Assembly (NCBI RefSeq): GCF_020536995.1
Contig: NC_068362.1
Span: 1,824,826-1,888,825, forward strand
Source of the DNA: Dreissena polymorpha
Taxonomy: Eukaryota; Mollusca; Bivalvia; Myida; Dreissenidae
Direction: 5' to 3'
DNA length: 64,000 nucleotides
Below, piece after piece: positions 34,490 to 46,170 of this stretch. Position numbers and translations under genes: made by a program. Below the pieces are notes generated by a model. It was not told the DNA's origin. It saw nothing but the letters and a program-made list of their open reading frames with translations, and searched no databases. The number at the start of each line of letters is the position of its first letter. The stretch's first letter is position 1.

Positions 34490-35130
34490 TATTGGTTAGC
34501 GTGAGGCTAGTAACTAAATCACGCATAAATATATGGCATAAGGCTGGCAAGTAAGTCGTGCCTAGATAAAATAAAAAATAATAAGCCTCAGGCTGGTTGC
34601 TAAATCACACACAATTATAGAGCAAGTTGCTGACAACTGAATCATGTATGGATAAAATAACACAATGTACAAAGCATGAGGTCGGTAACAAAATCACACT
34701 AAAATAGAAAGCATGAGGCTGGTAAATAAACAAAAATACTGGTAGTTTATAAATAATAATAAGCGTGAGGCTGGTAACTAAATCACGCATACATATAAGG
34801 CATGAGGCTGGTTACTAAATCATGCCTTTATTTAATAAATACTAATGAGCGTGAAGCTGGTAACTAAATCACGCATAAATATATGGCATGAGGCTGGTAA
34901 CTAAATCATGCCTTTATTTAATAAATAATAATAAGCGTGAAGCTGGTAACTAAATCACGCATAAATATAAGGCATGAGGCTGGAAACTAAATCATGCCTT
35001 TGGGAATATAAAATAATAAGCGTGTGGCTGGTAACTAAATCACGCATAATTAAAATCTAGTGCATGAGGCTGGTAAATAAATCATGCCTAGATTAAATAA
35101 TAATGAGGCTGGTAACTAAATCACGCAGAA
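34490..35130. repeat. Upstream hairpin array of the tyrosine-recombinase element
   Basis: About 14 hairpins alternate between two types. Type 1 has stem GCGTGA with TCACGC; type 2 has GGCATGA with TCATGCC. Both have a 14-nt loop close to GGCTGGTAACTAAA. In the best part (34763-35088) the two-hairpin unit is 85-86 bp long (starts 34763, 34849, 34935, 35020 and 34799, 34885, 34971, 35061). AT-rich linkers separate them. The edges are more degenerate. Confidence 0.9.
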
Positions 35131-35419
35131 ATATAATACAAAATATAATACAAAGCATGCCTTGATAAAATAATAATAAGCATGAGGCCAGTGAAATAAA
35201 GCAAGCAAAAGTAAACAAATAGTTTGTCAATCAAAAATCAGGCCTCTATAAAATAGTATGACCGGCTAGTAAATTACTAGCGTGTATGTGGCATGATGCT
35301 GCCAACGAAGTCATTTATTAAAATATAATAAACCTGAGCCTGATGACTCAAACCCGTAGGGAGCTAGCTTAAGCTCGACAAACATTGAATAGGAATACAT
35401 ATTTGTAAGCTATGAGCTC

Positions 35420-36040
35420 AGCTGCGGAGGATGCGTTTCGTGGCGGCGACAACTGCTGCTCTGATGTTTCTATACAGCTGGTGTTGTCTCCGGCTGGATA
35501 GGTGGCATCCATCTTTTGCAAAGTTTCTTTCTTTGAATGAAATTGACCAAAACCCTTTTAAACGCCACAGGCAAGCTCGGCTGTCTGACACCGATTTCAT
35601 ACGTTGAGAAAGTAGGAAATTTAGACTGTCCATCCTGTTATTGAACCACATTGTGTCAACTGGGTATTGTGAAGAGACTTGGGTGCGCTGCGATGTAAAC
35701 ATTGCAACACAATTACATAACGTACATTCAATTCAAATAAAAGTGTTCTCACCAGGTCTTTAATTTTATTTCCCACAGAGATTATTGAACACGACGAGTC
35801 ATAAATGTCGTAAGTGCCAATAATCAGCACAACAATTTCCGGTTCGAAGTCAGAAATAACGGTTAAACGATCGTGTAGTGTGTCGACGCGAGCACCGGAG
35901 AATCCAGACTATTGAACTTACGGGTGTCTCTGAAGATTTAAGTCAAAACGTCGAGTGGTGTCATGCCGGATGAAATCCTTAAGGTGCCTCACAAACGAAT
36001 GACCAAACAGCTGTACTTTTAGAGCGCTGGGCGCAGCCAT
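35420..36040 (-). pseudogene. SGNH-hydrolase-like frame beside the recombinase element (fossil)
   Basis: The minus strand starting near 36040 shows the blocks of an SGNH/GDSL hydrolase: LFGHSFVRHLKDFI (Ser block), a middle block with VVLIIGTYDIYD, and a C-terminal KDGCHLSSR (Asp-x-x-His block). SGNH domains are known as extra domains in some LINEs and, as I recall, in some tyrosine-recombinase retroelements. It lies upstream of the hairpin array in the same orientation as the RT and recombinase, so element membership is likely but not proven. Decayed. Confidence 0.6.
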
Positions 36041-36129
36041 GTTTGATCACGCGATGACGTCACGAAATTGCGCATGGGATTATTGTTTCCCAGAAAACAA
36101 TGTGCATGAATTATGATCTTAAAATCCAC

Positions 36130-36515
36130 CGTAGAGCAAGGTCGCCGCCGATAAAATGAAACGAATTACTAATAACTAAAGAAGGCTTAGCATGAAAGCA
36201 TTATGCTTCACCTTGTAATATAATCAAGAGTAATAGCAAATACTGTTTTTGGAGCGAAAGCTTGGCGGTGTAACTGCACACGCCGAAATATTACTGAAAA
36301 GAATTTGGAAGCATCCTGATTGGATTAACATATCACATGACTTTGAATTATACAATGATTGGCTGATGCCTAATCGTGTACGGTTACACTGCACTGATTT
36401 AGCATGTTAACAAAGGTATTGAAGATAACTTCTACTAAACAAGAACAATTATCACAATGACATAAACAACTTTATGTCTGCATAATAAAGTTATATATTG
36501 TCTGCGTTTTGCCAT
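36130..36515. other. No gene recognised
   Basis: Short unique-looking stretch upstream of the SGNH-like frame. A perfect GATGACGTCACG (CRE-like) sits at about 36052 just before it. Nothing else supported. Confidence 0.35.
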
Positions 36516-36519
36516 ATGC

Positions 36520-37393
36520 GTTTTAATGACACCCATTTTCGAACTCATCCGAGATATCAATAAAGCCAGTGTTTTGACCAAGTTTCATGATGATTGGGCA
36601 AAAAATGTGACTTCTTGACCGTTCACAAGCCTTTTTTATTATATAAATGTAAGGAAAACTGCCCCGCCCCCCCCTGCAGGGTTCATACAGATTTTCTGCA
36701 ATGAAACTCAAGCACTTTTTAAGCACTTTTCAAGGGAAAAAAATCCAAATTCAAGCAATTTTTTAGTCGGACCTACTGAAAACTGTATATTATTCTGTGG
36801 CCAATAATGACAATATTTTCGCTAAATTGGTCTCTTCTTGCCTTACATTCTATGTGAATTTCAACAGTCTGCACTACCCTGCTACAGTAACAACTGTTTA
36901 ATCAAAAGTAAAATATTTCATTATGATAAAGTAATTGACCAAGGCATTACACATACCAAAAAAAAACCTGTTACATTTGTGTATTTGTATTGAATATCAT
37001 TATGTATTCTAAATGTTCATAAGTTAACAGATATTCCAGTGATATAATATAGCTGCTACTAAATGTTAAAGACAATCATGCATCTGCTACAAATTTTGAA
37101 CTCAACCAACATACTATTAAGACCAACATTTTGACAAAGTTACATAAAGATTGGGCATAAAAGGTGACTTCTACAGTGTTTACAAGGTTTTTCTTTTTTT
37201 GACCTAGTGACCTAGTTTTTGACCCAGTTTCGAAGTCGATCGAGGTATTATTGGGAAAAATCCTTCCACCAAGTTTCATGAAGATCGGACAAGAAATGTG
37301 GCCTCTAGAGTGTTTACAAACCAAATAATGACGGACGGACGACGGACAAAGAACGATCCTAAAAGCTCACCTGAGCAATCAGGTGAGCTAAAA
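36520..37393 (+). repeat. Hairpin-ended repeat, family 6, copy a
   Basis: Contains units with TTTCATGAAGATCGGACAAG, GTGTTTACAAGG and GACCTAGTGACCTAG, then GACGGACGGACGACGG and the terminal hairpin AGCTCACCTGA/TCAGGTGAGCT (37364-37389), followed by AAAAA. The 5' end is missing or diverged. Confidence 0.8.
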
Positions 37394-37617
37394 ACCAACA
37401 ACAATAATTTCTTGTATTTTTATAACAAAGGCGCTGTAAGTCAAAAGGTTGCTGACACAAGTCATTTGTTATAAAAAAATGCGATTTAAAACCTGGAAAT
37501 TATTAAGCGTTACAAACGCGAAACGATTGTATAATGTGGAAAGTTTTGTTGTTATCGTTATATTATGTGACATTACAAGGATTGCTTATATAAAGTATAA
37601 AAAACACCAATTATATT

Positions 37618-37702
37618 GTCGGCATAGTTAGTCGAGTGGTTAAAGCACAAGTCTTTTGCTCCTTGGGTGAGTGGTTCGAACCCAGGTGTTGATTACTTTT
37701 TT
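37618..37702 (+). pseudogene. tRNA-like sequence with pol III terminator
   Basis: Box A-like TAGTCGAGTGGTTAAAG and a near-perfect box B GGTTCGAACCC lie 40 bp apart. The first seven bases GTCGGCA can pair with TGTTGAT at the end using three G-U pairs, and TTTTTT follows within 4 bp. The D-arm has extra bases and the anticodon arm is poor, so this is a tRNA pseudogene or SINE head (Ser/Leu-like) and not a functional tRNA. Confidence 0.6.
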
Positions 37703-38040
37703 CGTTCTTTAATTGTATTGTTGTTTTATACTATAAGTCGTTAGTTCTGATGTTAACATTTATCAATTTAAAACATTAAACGACAAACTCTAAAACCTAC
37801 CAAAATCTGTTAAAAAGTCCCTTTAAGATATCATCCATGTAAACACTATGTTTTAAATGTATTCTGTCTTGCTAGCTGATAGATCAAGCGGCAAAGCAAA
37901 CATAAACAAGCCTGTGGAAGGAAAAGGGGGTAAACACTTTCCGAAAGACAGGAAAGCAACACGAGGTATATGGTTGCAATGAGGCGTAGTCGAGCTAACT
38001 ACTTACACTACGTCTAGCGCGATTTCTTCCTAAAACAGTG
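37703..38040. other. No gene recognised
   Basis: AT-rich spacer between the tRNA-like sequence and the next repeat. Confidence 0.35.
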
Positions 38041-38852
38041 ACACCGTGGACAATTTTTCGTCAGCGTGGACAATCACTGTGGTCTGAATGTGGTTCCATC
38101 GTGATAGATCGCGGTGATTACACATAAAGATTAAATTGTGGCCTAAATAGTGTCAAGATAAACATTCTGACCGAGTTTCCTTAAGATTGGGTTAGTAAGA
38201 TTTGACCTGGTGATCTAGGACACAAATGGTCCAGATTTGTACTACCGGTTGTTCTTTTAAGCATGTGACCCAGATTCAAGCATAGCCTAGGTATTGTCAA
38301 GATGATCATTGTAACCTAGTTCCATCAAGATTAAATAATAAATGTGGCCTCCAGAGTTGTAACCTAGTTTTTGAACGCACGTGACCAAGATTAGAAATCA
38401 TACTAGAAATTGTCAAGGTAAACATTCTGACCCAGTATAATCAAGATCGAGTCATACATGTTTTTACTAGAGTTGTGTTGTTTTTTTAAATAAGGTTTGA
38501 CCTGATGTCCAAGTTTTTAATGCACGTGACCTTAATCTGAACTCAGTAATATATTGTCAAGCTAATCGTGCTAACAAAGTTTCCGCGGTTTTTCATAAGT
38601 GTGGCATCTGAAGTGGTTTCGATGTTTTTCGAATATTTGACCTAGTGACCTATTTTTCGGATCTACGTGACCCGAATTCGCATTAGATACTGTATATATA
38701 GGCTGGCTAAGTTAAATCAGGATTTGACAAATAAAGCCACTATAGTGGCAACCAGCTAAAAGTTGACAGCGCGCATCGGGCACCACACGACTACGGACTC
38801 CGGGCATAGGATGATCACAATAGCTCACCTTGAGCTCAGCTGAGCTTAAAGT
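38040..38852 (+). repeat. Diverged hairpin-ended repeat related to family 6
   Basis: Diverged units with GACCTAGTGACCTA, TTTTTGAACGCACGTGACC and ATTGTCAAGATAAACATTCTGACC, ending GATCACAATAGCTCACCTTG and an AGCTCAGCTGAGCT palindrome. Same general plan as family 6 but older. Confidence 0.6.
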
Positions 38853-39450
38853 GTCCCACATCACACTCTATGATTTAATGATTTCTATGTAAATAACTAT
38901 TTTTTATACATATTCGTCACGCATCTGTCACTATCTCTTAATAAAATAAGCTTAGCGGCTGAACATGCACATTTTGTAATTATGAAAGTTTGTTTGACGA
39001 CATTAAGTTTCATTGAATTTAATCAAATCATCTTTGTGTATTTGATCTATGTACAATCGACATATTACATTACCGTTTATTATAAATATATAAGTAGCAG
39101 TATATGTCATTTTGACATTTACATATGATATATGTATTGTTTATAGAACAGTGTAAAGTAAAATCCAGGGCATATAATAAATGAGTAGATGTATATAATT
39201 ATACTATTATAATTATAATAATTATTAAGCACTTTGTTAATAAAAACTTGTAACATTTACTTAAATCATAGTATTATTGTTCAAGTTTTGTAATTCTATG
39301 TCACCAATCTCATATTTTTGTGTCTAACTTGCTCATCTTTATTAACAGATAAACAATTTCGAAGTTTGAAACAGAAACCTTAACACTTTAAACAGTATCC
39401 GTATATTATTTAGAGAAAACATAAGCTTTTATTTTACAAACAACTACATT
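38853..39450. other. AT-rich stretch, no gene recognised
   Basis: Very AT-rich with no supported feature. Confidence 0.45.
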
Positions 39451-39451
39451 G

Positions 39452-40442
39452 ACAAGAGCTGTCAGAAGACAGTACACTCTCTACTATTCCAGTGCTTGAC
39501 AGTATAACGTAAGCCATCATGGCGAAATTTTTCATATTCAATAAGCTCAAGGTAATATAGTCATATTCTAACTGGAAGAGGACTATAATTGAAACATATT
39601 GATCGCTTATGACATAAAGACATAAAACAAATTATTAGATTTTATTTCAAGTTTGATAGCAATAGCTTGGGTGGGATGGATGGACGGTCTTTCAAAAATA
39701 AAATAATAAAGATAAAAATTTTTTTTTGGGGGGGGGGGATTCTGAGATGGGGCGTGGGGATGGTTTGGTTGGAGTCCATTGTGGTATGTCAGGTAAGTGT
39801 TGTTTTGTCAAAGCATGAATAAAATCTGATCATAAATAATAAATAAATAATTTTAGCAAAATTTAATAATTTGACCTTGAGTCAAGGTCATTCAAAAGTC
39901 AAGGTCGAATTCAACTTGCCAGGTACAGTACCCTAATGATAATTAGAAAGTATTTGAAGTTTGAAAGAAATAGCCTTGATACTTTAGAAGTAATGTGGAT
40001 CTAAACACAAAATTTAACAAAATATTCAAAGTTACTAAGTCAAAAAAGGGCCATAATTCCGTCAAAATGCCAACCAGAGTTATGCAACTTTTCCTGTACA
40101 GACCCCTTATGATAGTTAGCGAATGTTCCAAGTCTGAGAGCAATAGCTATGATACTTTAGGAATAAAGTGGACCTAAACACAAAACTTACCCAAATTTTC
40201 AATTTTCTTAGTATAAAAAGGGAACATAATTCTTACAAAATGCTTGATACAGTTGTCTGCTCTTTTTTATAGATTGGGGTCATGTTGGTAAAGAAGTATG
40301 CAAAATATAAAAGCAATATATCAAGAAAATATTAGAGGTGGTACACAAACTTTGACATTCCAACGCTCACGCTCACACCAACGCCGAGGTGAGTAGGATA
40401 GATGCAATATATATGTTTTATATATAATAGTCGAGCTAAAAA
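39452..40442 (+). repeat. Hairpin-ended repeat, family 7, copy a
   Basis: Starts ACAAGAG and the hairpin CTGTCAGAAGACAG (39459-39472), followed by CTCTACTATTCC. The 3' end is AATAGTCGAGCTAAAA (40426-40442), whose first ten bases are the inverse of CTCGACTATT at the 5' end of copy b. The inner part contains CATTGTGGTATGTCAGGTAA and TACAGTTGTCTGCTC units. It lacks the insertion found in copy b at 53273. Confidence 0.85.
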
Positions 40443-40706
40443 TGGAACATAAAACGCGTTATATTAACAGCTTGTATATACTCTTATATATGCATAATCA
40501 GACTCATCATTTATTCCACAAAGTATAAATCTAATGTACAATGTATATGCCCGATAAGTAAACACACGCACCCCTATTGTGCATGTTTGTAAATACATAC
40601 GATCAATTTTATTTCATGTTTGGCTTGTCTATAAATTAATGCATAATACCAAACACACACTGATCAAGCATTTGTCATTTATGAAACACACCTTATTTAA
40701 ACAACA

Positions 40707-40715
40707 TAAAAATAC

Positions 40716-40785
<70 letters not shown>

Positions 40786-40786
40786 G
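40707..40786. repeat. (GACA)n microsatellite
   Basis: Sixteen to twenty consecutive GACA units, pure over most of their length. Confidence 0.97.
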
Positions 40787-41031
40787 TTTATTCTGACTTA
40801 TACAACAGTACACCATCTTCATACGTACATATCAACATTATTTTCTGTCACGTGAATTTCTATAACAACATAACATTATGCAACATCCTTTAAAGAATAT
40901 AAATACAATTTAACACAATCCATTTCAAGAACAAGTATATTTAATAGAGGCGAAAATGAAATGTATTACACGGTATTATTAAGGATCGTATTTCTTCTAA
41001 TAAAAGCTTCTTTGATATACTTACATAAATT

Positions 41032-41935
41032 AACAAGATGTGTTTGAGAAACACTATGCCCCCCAGCATGCCAAATATGAAGTTGCTTTGAAGTGTTTAT
41101 TAATTGAGCGATTTTTACCCATATATTTGACCTTTGACCTTGAAGGATGACTTTGACCTTGAAGGATGCCCTTGAACTTTCAACACTCAAAATGTGCCTC
41201 TCAATGAGATACACATGCATGCCAAATATGAAGTTGCTATGTTCAATATTGCAAAAGTTATGGCAAATGTTTGACATGCTATGTAAAATAGTTAAAAGGT
41301 ATAGGCATTTTTAAGTATATGACCTTGAAGGATGACCTTGACATGTCACCGACTAATACGTTCAGCTGTATGAGTAACACATGCATGTAAACTATAAAGT
41401 ATCTTTATAAATTGGTACTGACGTTTTGGCATATTAAAAATGAAAATTGACCTTTGTAAATGACCTTTGACCTTTCATGATGACCTTGACCTTTCATGAT
41501 GACCTTGACCTTAACATTGTACAAATTAAAATGTGCAACTCCATATGCATTTGAAAAGTCGTTACGAAGTTTTAGTGTATAGTAAATGAGCGATTTTGAC
41601 ACATATATTTGACCTTTGACCTTGAAGGATGACCTTGACCTTTCATCAATCAAAATGTGCATTTCCATGAGACACACATGCATGCCAAATATGAAGTTTC
41701 TATGTTTAATATTGCAAAAAATATGGCAAATGATAAAGTTTAGTGATTTTCACCCATATATTTGACCTTTGACCTTGACCTTTCACCACTCAAAATGTGC
41801 AGCTCCGTGGAATACATGCCAAATATCAAGTTGCTATCTTCAATATTGCAGTTATGGCAAATGTTAAAGTTTGATGCAAACCAACGAACAAACAGACAGG
41901 GCAAAAACAATATGTCCCCCCTGGGGGACATAAAA
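41032..41935 (+). repeat. Hairpin-ended repeat, family 5, copy a
   Basis: Starts AACAAGA with the hairpin TGTTTGAGAAACA and then TATGCCCCCC. Several units follow with TTTGACCTTTGACCTTGAAG, ACTCAAAATGTGC and ACATGCATGCCAAATAT. GACAGGGC and a terminal hairpin with 10-bp arms TATGTCCCCC/GGGGGACATA (41911-41932) close it. Copies at 53405 and 55396. Confidence 0.85.
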
Positions 41936-42269
41936 ATTACTGATTTGTCACACAAAACTTATAACTTGTAGAATGTATATACAGAAGGGTTAGCAATAAA
42001 TATACGGCTAATTTTTTTCCCTTAAGTCATTGTACTATTTGCAGCTGTATTCCTAATGTATATGTTGTGGGATAGGGTAATGGAATAAATCCAAATACCC
42101 TATCGAGGTTCAATGAATTTTGTTGACGCTTGAAAGAAAACTGGGTGTTTTGTGTATGTATTAAATATATATGAACATAACCAAAAACCAACAAAAACAT
42201 CCAATAACATTTCAGAACATTTGGATCACTTATAAAATAGTTCAATGTGCAAAAATTTATTCAAAACAC

Positions 42270-44083
42270 AACTAGAAATGGCGCGGCAGAGGCCGACGCG
42301 AATCCCCATGCCGCAAGCTACCATGTGTTTAAGTTTCAAGGTTCTAGTGATAATAGTGAAGGAGGAGATAGTGGCCAGGACGGACTGACGAAAAGGCAAT
42401 TGTGGCTGGGTGTGGCCTATGTGGGCGGGGCCCTGGGGTGGATAAACTGGCTTGGATTTTAATTATGCTGAAAAAGCTCGGGATCTTGACCATCAAACTG
42501 GCTTAGATTTTAATTAGGCTGAAATAGCTCAGGATCTTGACCACCAAACTGGCTTGGATTTTAATAAGGCTGGATCGCTTGGGGTGTTGACCACAAAACT
42601 GGCTTAGATTTTAATTATGCTGAAAAAGCTCGGTATCTTGACCACCATACTGGATTGAATTTTAATGAATGATGATGAAATAGCTTGGGATCTTGATCTC
42701 CAAACTGGCATGTATTTAGAAAATGCTGAAATAGCCCGGGGTCTTGACCACCAAACTGGCTTGGATTTAAATTCTGCTCAAATAGCTTGGGGTCTAGGCC
42801 GCCAATCTGGCTTGGATTTTAATTATGCTGAAATAGCTCGGGGTCTTGACCATCTAACTGGCTTGGATTTAAATTATGCTGAAATAGCTTGGGGTCTTGG
42901 CCGCCAATCTGGATTGGATTTTAATTATGCTGAAATAGCTCGGTGTCTTGACCGCCAATCAGGCTTGGATTTTAATTATGCCGGAATAGCTTGGGGTTTT
43001 GACATCCAAAATGTTTGGGTTTTAATAATACTGAAATAGCTTGGGGTCTTGACCACCAAACTGGCTTGGATTTAATTTATGCTGAAATAGCTTGGGGTCT
43101 AGGCCGCCAATCTGGCTTGGATTTTAATTATGCTGAAATAGCTCGGGGTCTTGACCACCAAACTGGCTTGGATTTAAATTATGTTGAAATAGCTTGGGGT
43201 CTTGGCCGCCAATCTGGCTTGGATTTTAATTATGCTGAAATAGCTTAGGGTCTTGACCGCCAATCTGGCTTGGATTTTAATTGTGACGGAATAGCTTGGG
43301 GTTTGACATCCAAAATGGCTTGGGTTTTAATAATGCTAAAATAGCTTGGGATCTTGACCACCAAACTGGCTTGGATTTTAATTATGCTGAAATAGCTTGG
43401 GATATTGACCGCCAATCTGGCTTGGATTTTAATTATGCCCAAATAGCTCGGGATCTTGACCATGAGCTGTTCAAACTTAATTTGAAGTCAATTGGTGAAT
43501 AAATGAAGAAGTTATGTTAAATCAAAATTTTGGGTGGGCATGGTCTATGTTGGCGGGGCGTCCCAGGGCTGGTAATGAGGCCATGCATAGTTGAGATTGA
43601 CCGTATTGTCATAAGAGATGTTCAGTACCATTTTGAAGTAAATCTTCGTAGAAATAAAGAAGTTAATGTAAAAAAAATGGCGTCTGCACGCGTATTCCCA
43701 CACCGCATGTTTGACCCAGGGGGCGCCCCAGGGTTGGTAATGGGGCCATGCATAGTTGAGATTGACCGTATTGTCATAAGAGATGTTCAGTATCAATTTG
43801 AAGTAAATCGTGTAGAAATGAAGAAGTTAATGTAAAATAACATAAACAAATGAGTGAAAATCTCTGACCGGCTCCACCCGAACCCCCATAACTTTTGACC
43901 CAGGGGTCAGATCAAATTCCAATTAGTGCAGGGTCGCACATATGCTCATAGCTACCATGTGTGTAAGTTTCAAGGTTCTAGTGCTTATAGTGTAGGAGGA
44001 GATAATGGCCAGGACGGACCTACGGACAGACGGCGGAGATAACCACAATATCCTCACGCTTTTTGAAAAGCGTGGGGATAATT
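42270..44083 (+). repeat. Hairpin-ended repeat, family 4, copy b
   Basis: Same 5' end as the copy at 8791 (AACTAGAAATGGCGCGGC) and the same 3' end (CCTCACGC, loop, GCGTGGGGATAAT at 44054-44083). It is enlarged by an internal 51-bp minisatellite (42440-43490). The remaining core carries the CCCAGGGTTGGTAATGG units. Confidence 0.85.
42440..43490 (+). repeat. 51-bp minisatellite inside family 4 repeat
   Basis: About twenty units of 51 bp, for example CTTGACCACCAAACTGGCTT then GGATTTAAATTATGCTGAAA. Because 51 is a multiple of three, a 17-residue repeat (GLDHQTGLDLNYAEIAW / GLGRQSGLDFNYAEIAR) stays open over stretches of up to 124 residues. Two unit types alternate in the middle, giving a 102-bp higher-order unit. 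Units of other phase interrupt the frame, so a protein product is not supported. Confidence 0.9.
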
Positions 44084-44369
44084 AAACAAATACATTCGTT
44101 ATGCTGAACAAATTATGCTGTAAATACAAATAATTTTAAACTCACCAGGTTGAAAGAATGCAATGTAAATAGTAAAAAACACAACAACAATATATATGAA
44201 GTTTGTCTTGCAACAGTCAAAAAGCAGCGTGGTCAGTACTTCGCAATCTCTAACAAAGGTTTTAAAGTGTTGACCAATCAAATCTTTATTATTAATATCT
44301 CTCGATCTGACTGGACAAAACATGCATGGCAAGTATATGGCTGCACCAACAAAGGACAATGTACTGAAT

Positions 44370-45084
44370 CAGTGTTTTTTATGGCAATTTCGGGGCCGAT
44401 ATATGGCCCCATTCTCCTCAAAAAAGAGTATATATTTTCCCCCCATTTTGTGAAAAAAATCCCCTCCAGAAGTAAAAAAAAAAAATATTTTTTTTTTTTT
44501 AAGAAAGAACTGTTTCATAATCATGACAAATATATCTCAAATTTATTTCATAAATAACTAACAAAGTATATAACTATAATTTATATGATTTTTAATTATT
44601 ATAAAGTGATGTGTTATATTAAATAAGATAAGTAAGTTTTTCCAAATCAGTGGACTTGTCACATGAATTTCATTTTTCTCCCAAAATGGCAAGGAAAAGG
44701 CCTGATGTATCTATATTGTGTCAATATTTGTTGATAAAAACATTCCAATTTGGTCCATTTTATTGATAAAAAAAGCTCAAATTTGCCATTTAATCGATTT
44801 AAAAAACTCAATTCGACTCAAAATGGCTAAGAAAACTGAGACTGTGCATGAAGGCTGAACTGTCTGAAACTAATGTTGAAAAAATTATTGATATATATTT
44901 CAGAAAAAGGACAGAGACATTCTGCTGTGAATATTATATTCATACAAACATGTGTATTCATATAATAAATATCATTACATATAAAAGAGTGAATTTTTAA
45001 TTTTCCCCTTTTCCTAAAAAACGACGCATTTTTCCCCTTTGGACGGGCCCCGCCGCCATTCCCCTAGAAGTGAAAAAAACACTG
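44370..45084. mobile_element. hAT-like non-autonomous element
   Basis: Ends CAGTGTTTTTT and AAAAAACACTG as terminal inverted repeats, with further subterminal similarity (GGGGCC near the left end, GGGCCCCGCCGCCATTCCCC near the right). Flanks share TGAATC within an 8-base window, consistent with a degraded 8-bp duplication. Interior is AT-rich without transposase. Confidence 0.75.
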
Positions 45085-45202
45085 TGAATCTCACAAAGGA
45101 TGCAAATGGATACATACAAGATAAGAGACATAAACACTGACGTATGACAGTAACAACAAATGTAGAGAATACGACATATTTCGGCATTACAACAATTTAA
45201 TA

Positions 45203-46170
45203 CAAGAGGGTCATGGTGGCCTTGGGATGCTCACCTGAGTAGTATAAAATTAAGCAAGGGTTGTTAGCGTTGTTTTGTGAAAAGATAGGGTTTGTTGTTT
45301 CGGCAGATATATACATAATATGCGTTATAAGAAGTTGTGTGTGTGTGTGTGTTAATGTTTATAAAACAAGAGGGTCAGAAAGTCGCTCACCTGAGATTCA
45401 AAGGATCTGACCTGTTCTGTGCAGCCCAAGATGTCATTAGAACAAATGTTCTAACCAACTTTCATGACTAGTGAACACCCTGGCAGCCTTATTTTTCAAC
45501 ATACCAGAAACATTTTCATACATATCCAAGATATCATTTAAACTAATATTCTGACAAAGTTTCATGAAGCCATATAAGGAAAAATGCCCCGCCCCCTGGT
45601 GGCCATGTCTTTCAAGCAACTACAACCATTTTCGAACTTGTCTAAGATATCATTAAGACAAATCGTCTGACCAAGTTTCATGATGATCGGACAATAAATG
45701 TGGCTTCTAGAGTGAAAACAAGGTTTTACTATAGCTATATAAGGAAAAATGCCATACCCCCTTGGCGGCCATGTTTTCCACCAACCGGAACCATTTTCAA
45801 ACTCATCCAAGATATCATTGGGAGATATCTTGTGACCAAGTTTCATGCTGATCGGACAATAAATGTGGCCTCTAGAGTGTTAAGAAGGTTTTACTAAAGC
45901 CATACATAGCCATATAAGAAAAAATGCCCCCCCCCCTGGTGGCCATGTTTTTTAAAGCAACCGAAACCATTTTCAAACTCATCCAAGATATCATTGGGAC
46001 AATTTATCTGACCAAGTTTCATGAAGATCGGAAAAAAATCTGGCCTCTAGAGTGTTAACAAGATTTACTATAGCCATATAAGGAAAAATACCCGCCCTCT
46101 GGCGGCCATGCTTTTCAACTAACATGCATCAATTTTGAACTCGTCCAAGATATCAGGGGGTTTTCTGCAT
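45203..46170 (+). repeat. Hairpin-ended repeats, family 6, copies b (two 5' ends)
   Basis: Two 5' ends occur in succession at 45203 and 45366: ACAAGAGGGTCA, a short hairpin, then GCTCACCTGAG. Units of about 155 bp follow (GGTGGCCATG, CCAAGATATCATT, GACCAAGTTTCATGA, GTGGCCTCTAGAGTG). The 3' terminal hairpin is absent, so the copy is truncated. Confidence 0.8.

Larger units (their letters stand above)
30361..36040 (-). mobile_element. Tyrosine-recombinase (DIRS/Ngaro-type) retroelement (fossil)
   Basis: Reading on the minus strand from high to low coordinates: an SGNH-hydrolase-like frame (about 36.0-35.4 kb), a hairpin array (35.1-34.5 kb), a gag-like region with a Cys/His part (34.1-33.1 kb), reverse transcriptase (33.1-32.3 kb), RNase H (32.0-31.6 kb), tyrosine recombinase (31.55-30.7 kb) and a second hairpin array (30.58-30.36 kb). 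RT, then RNase H, then a tyrosine recombinase in place of an integrase is the hallmark of DIRS/Ngaro-type elements. The outer boundaries are uncertain, and whether the SGNH frame belongs to it is inference. Clearly decayed, with on the order of ten breaks, so old. Confidence 0.85.

Noticed and set aside
34490-35130. CRISPR array or plain satellite DNA
   Set aside because: The repeats alternate between two hairpin types, the linkers are repeats too, and the array lies next to a retroelement. Neither CRISPR nor a simple satellite explains the paired stem changes.
37618-37693. Functional tRNA gene
   Set aside because: Extra bases in the D-arm and a poor anticodon arm; kept only as tRNA-like.
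42440-43490. Host repeat-protein gene
   Set aside because: The frame is broken by units of other phase, there are no splice or start signals, and the array lies inside a dispersed repeat with known ends.
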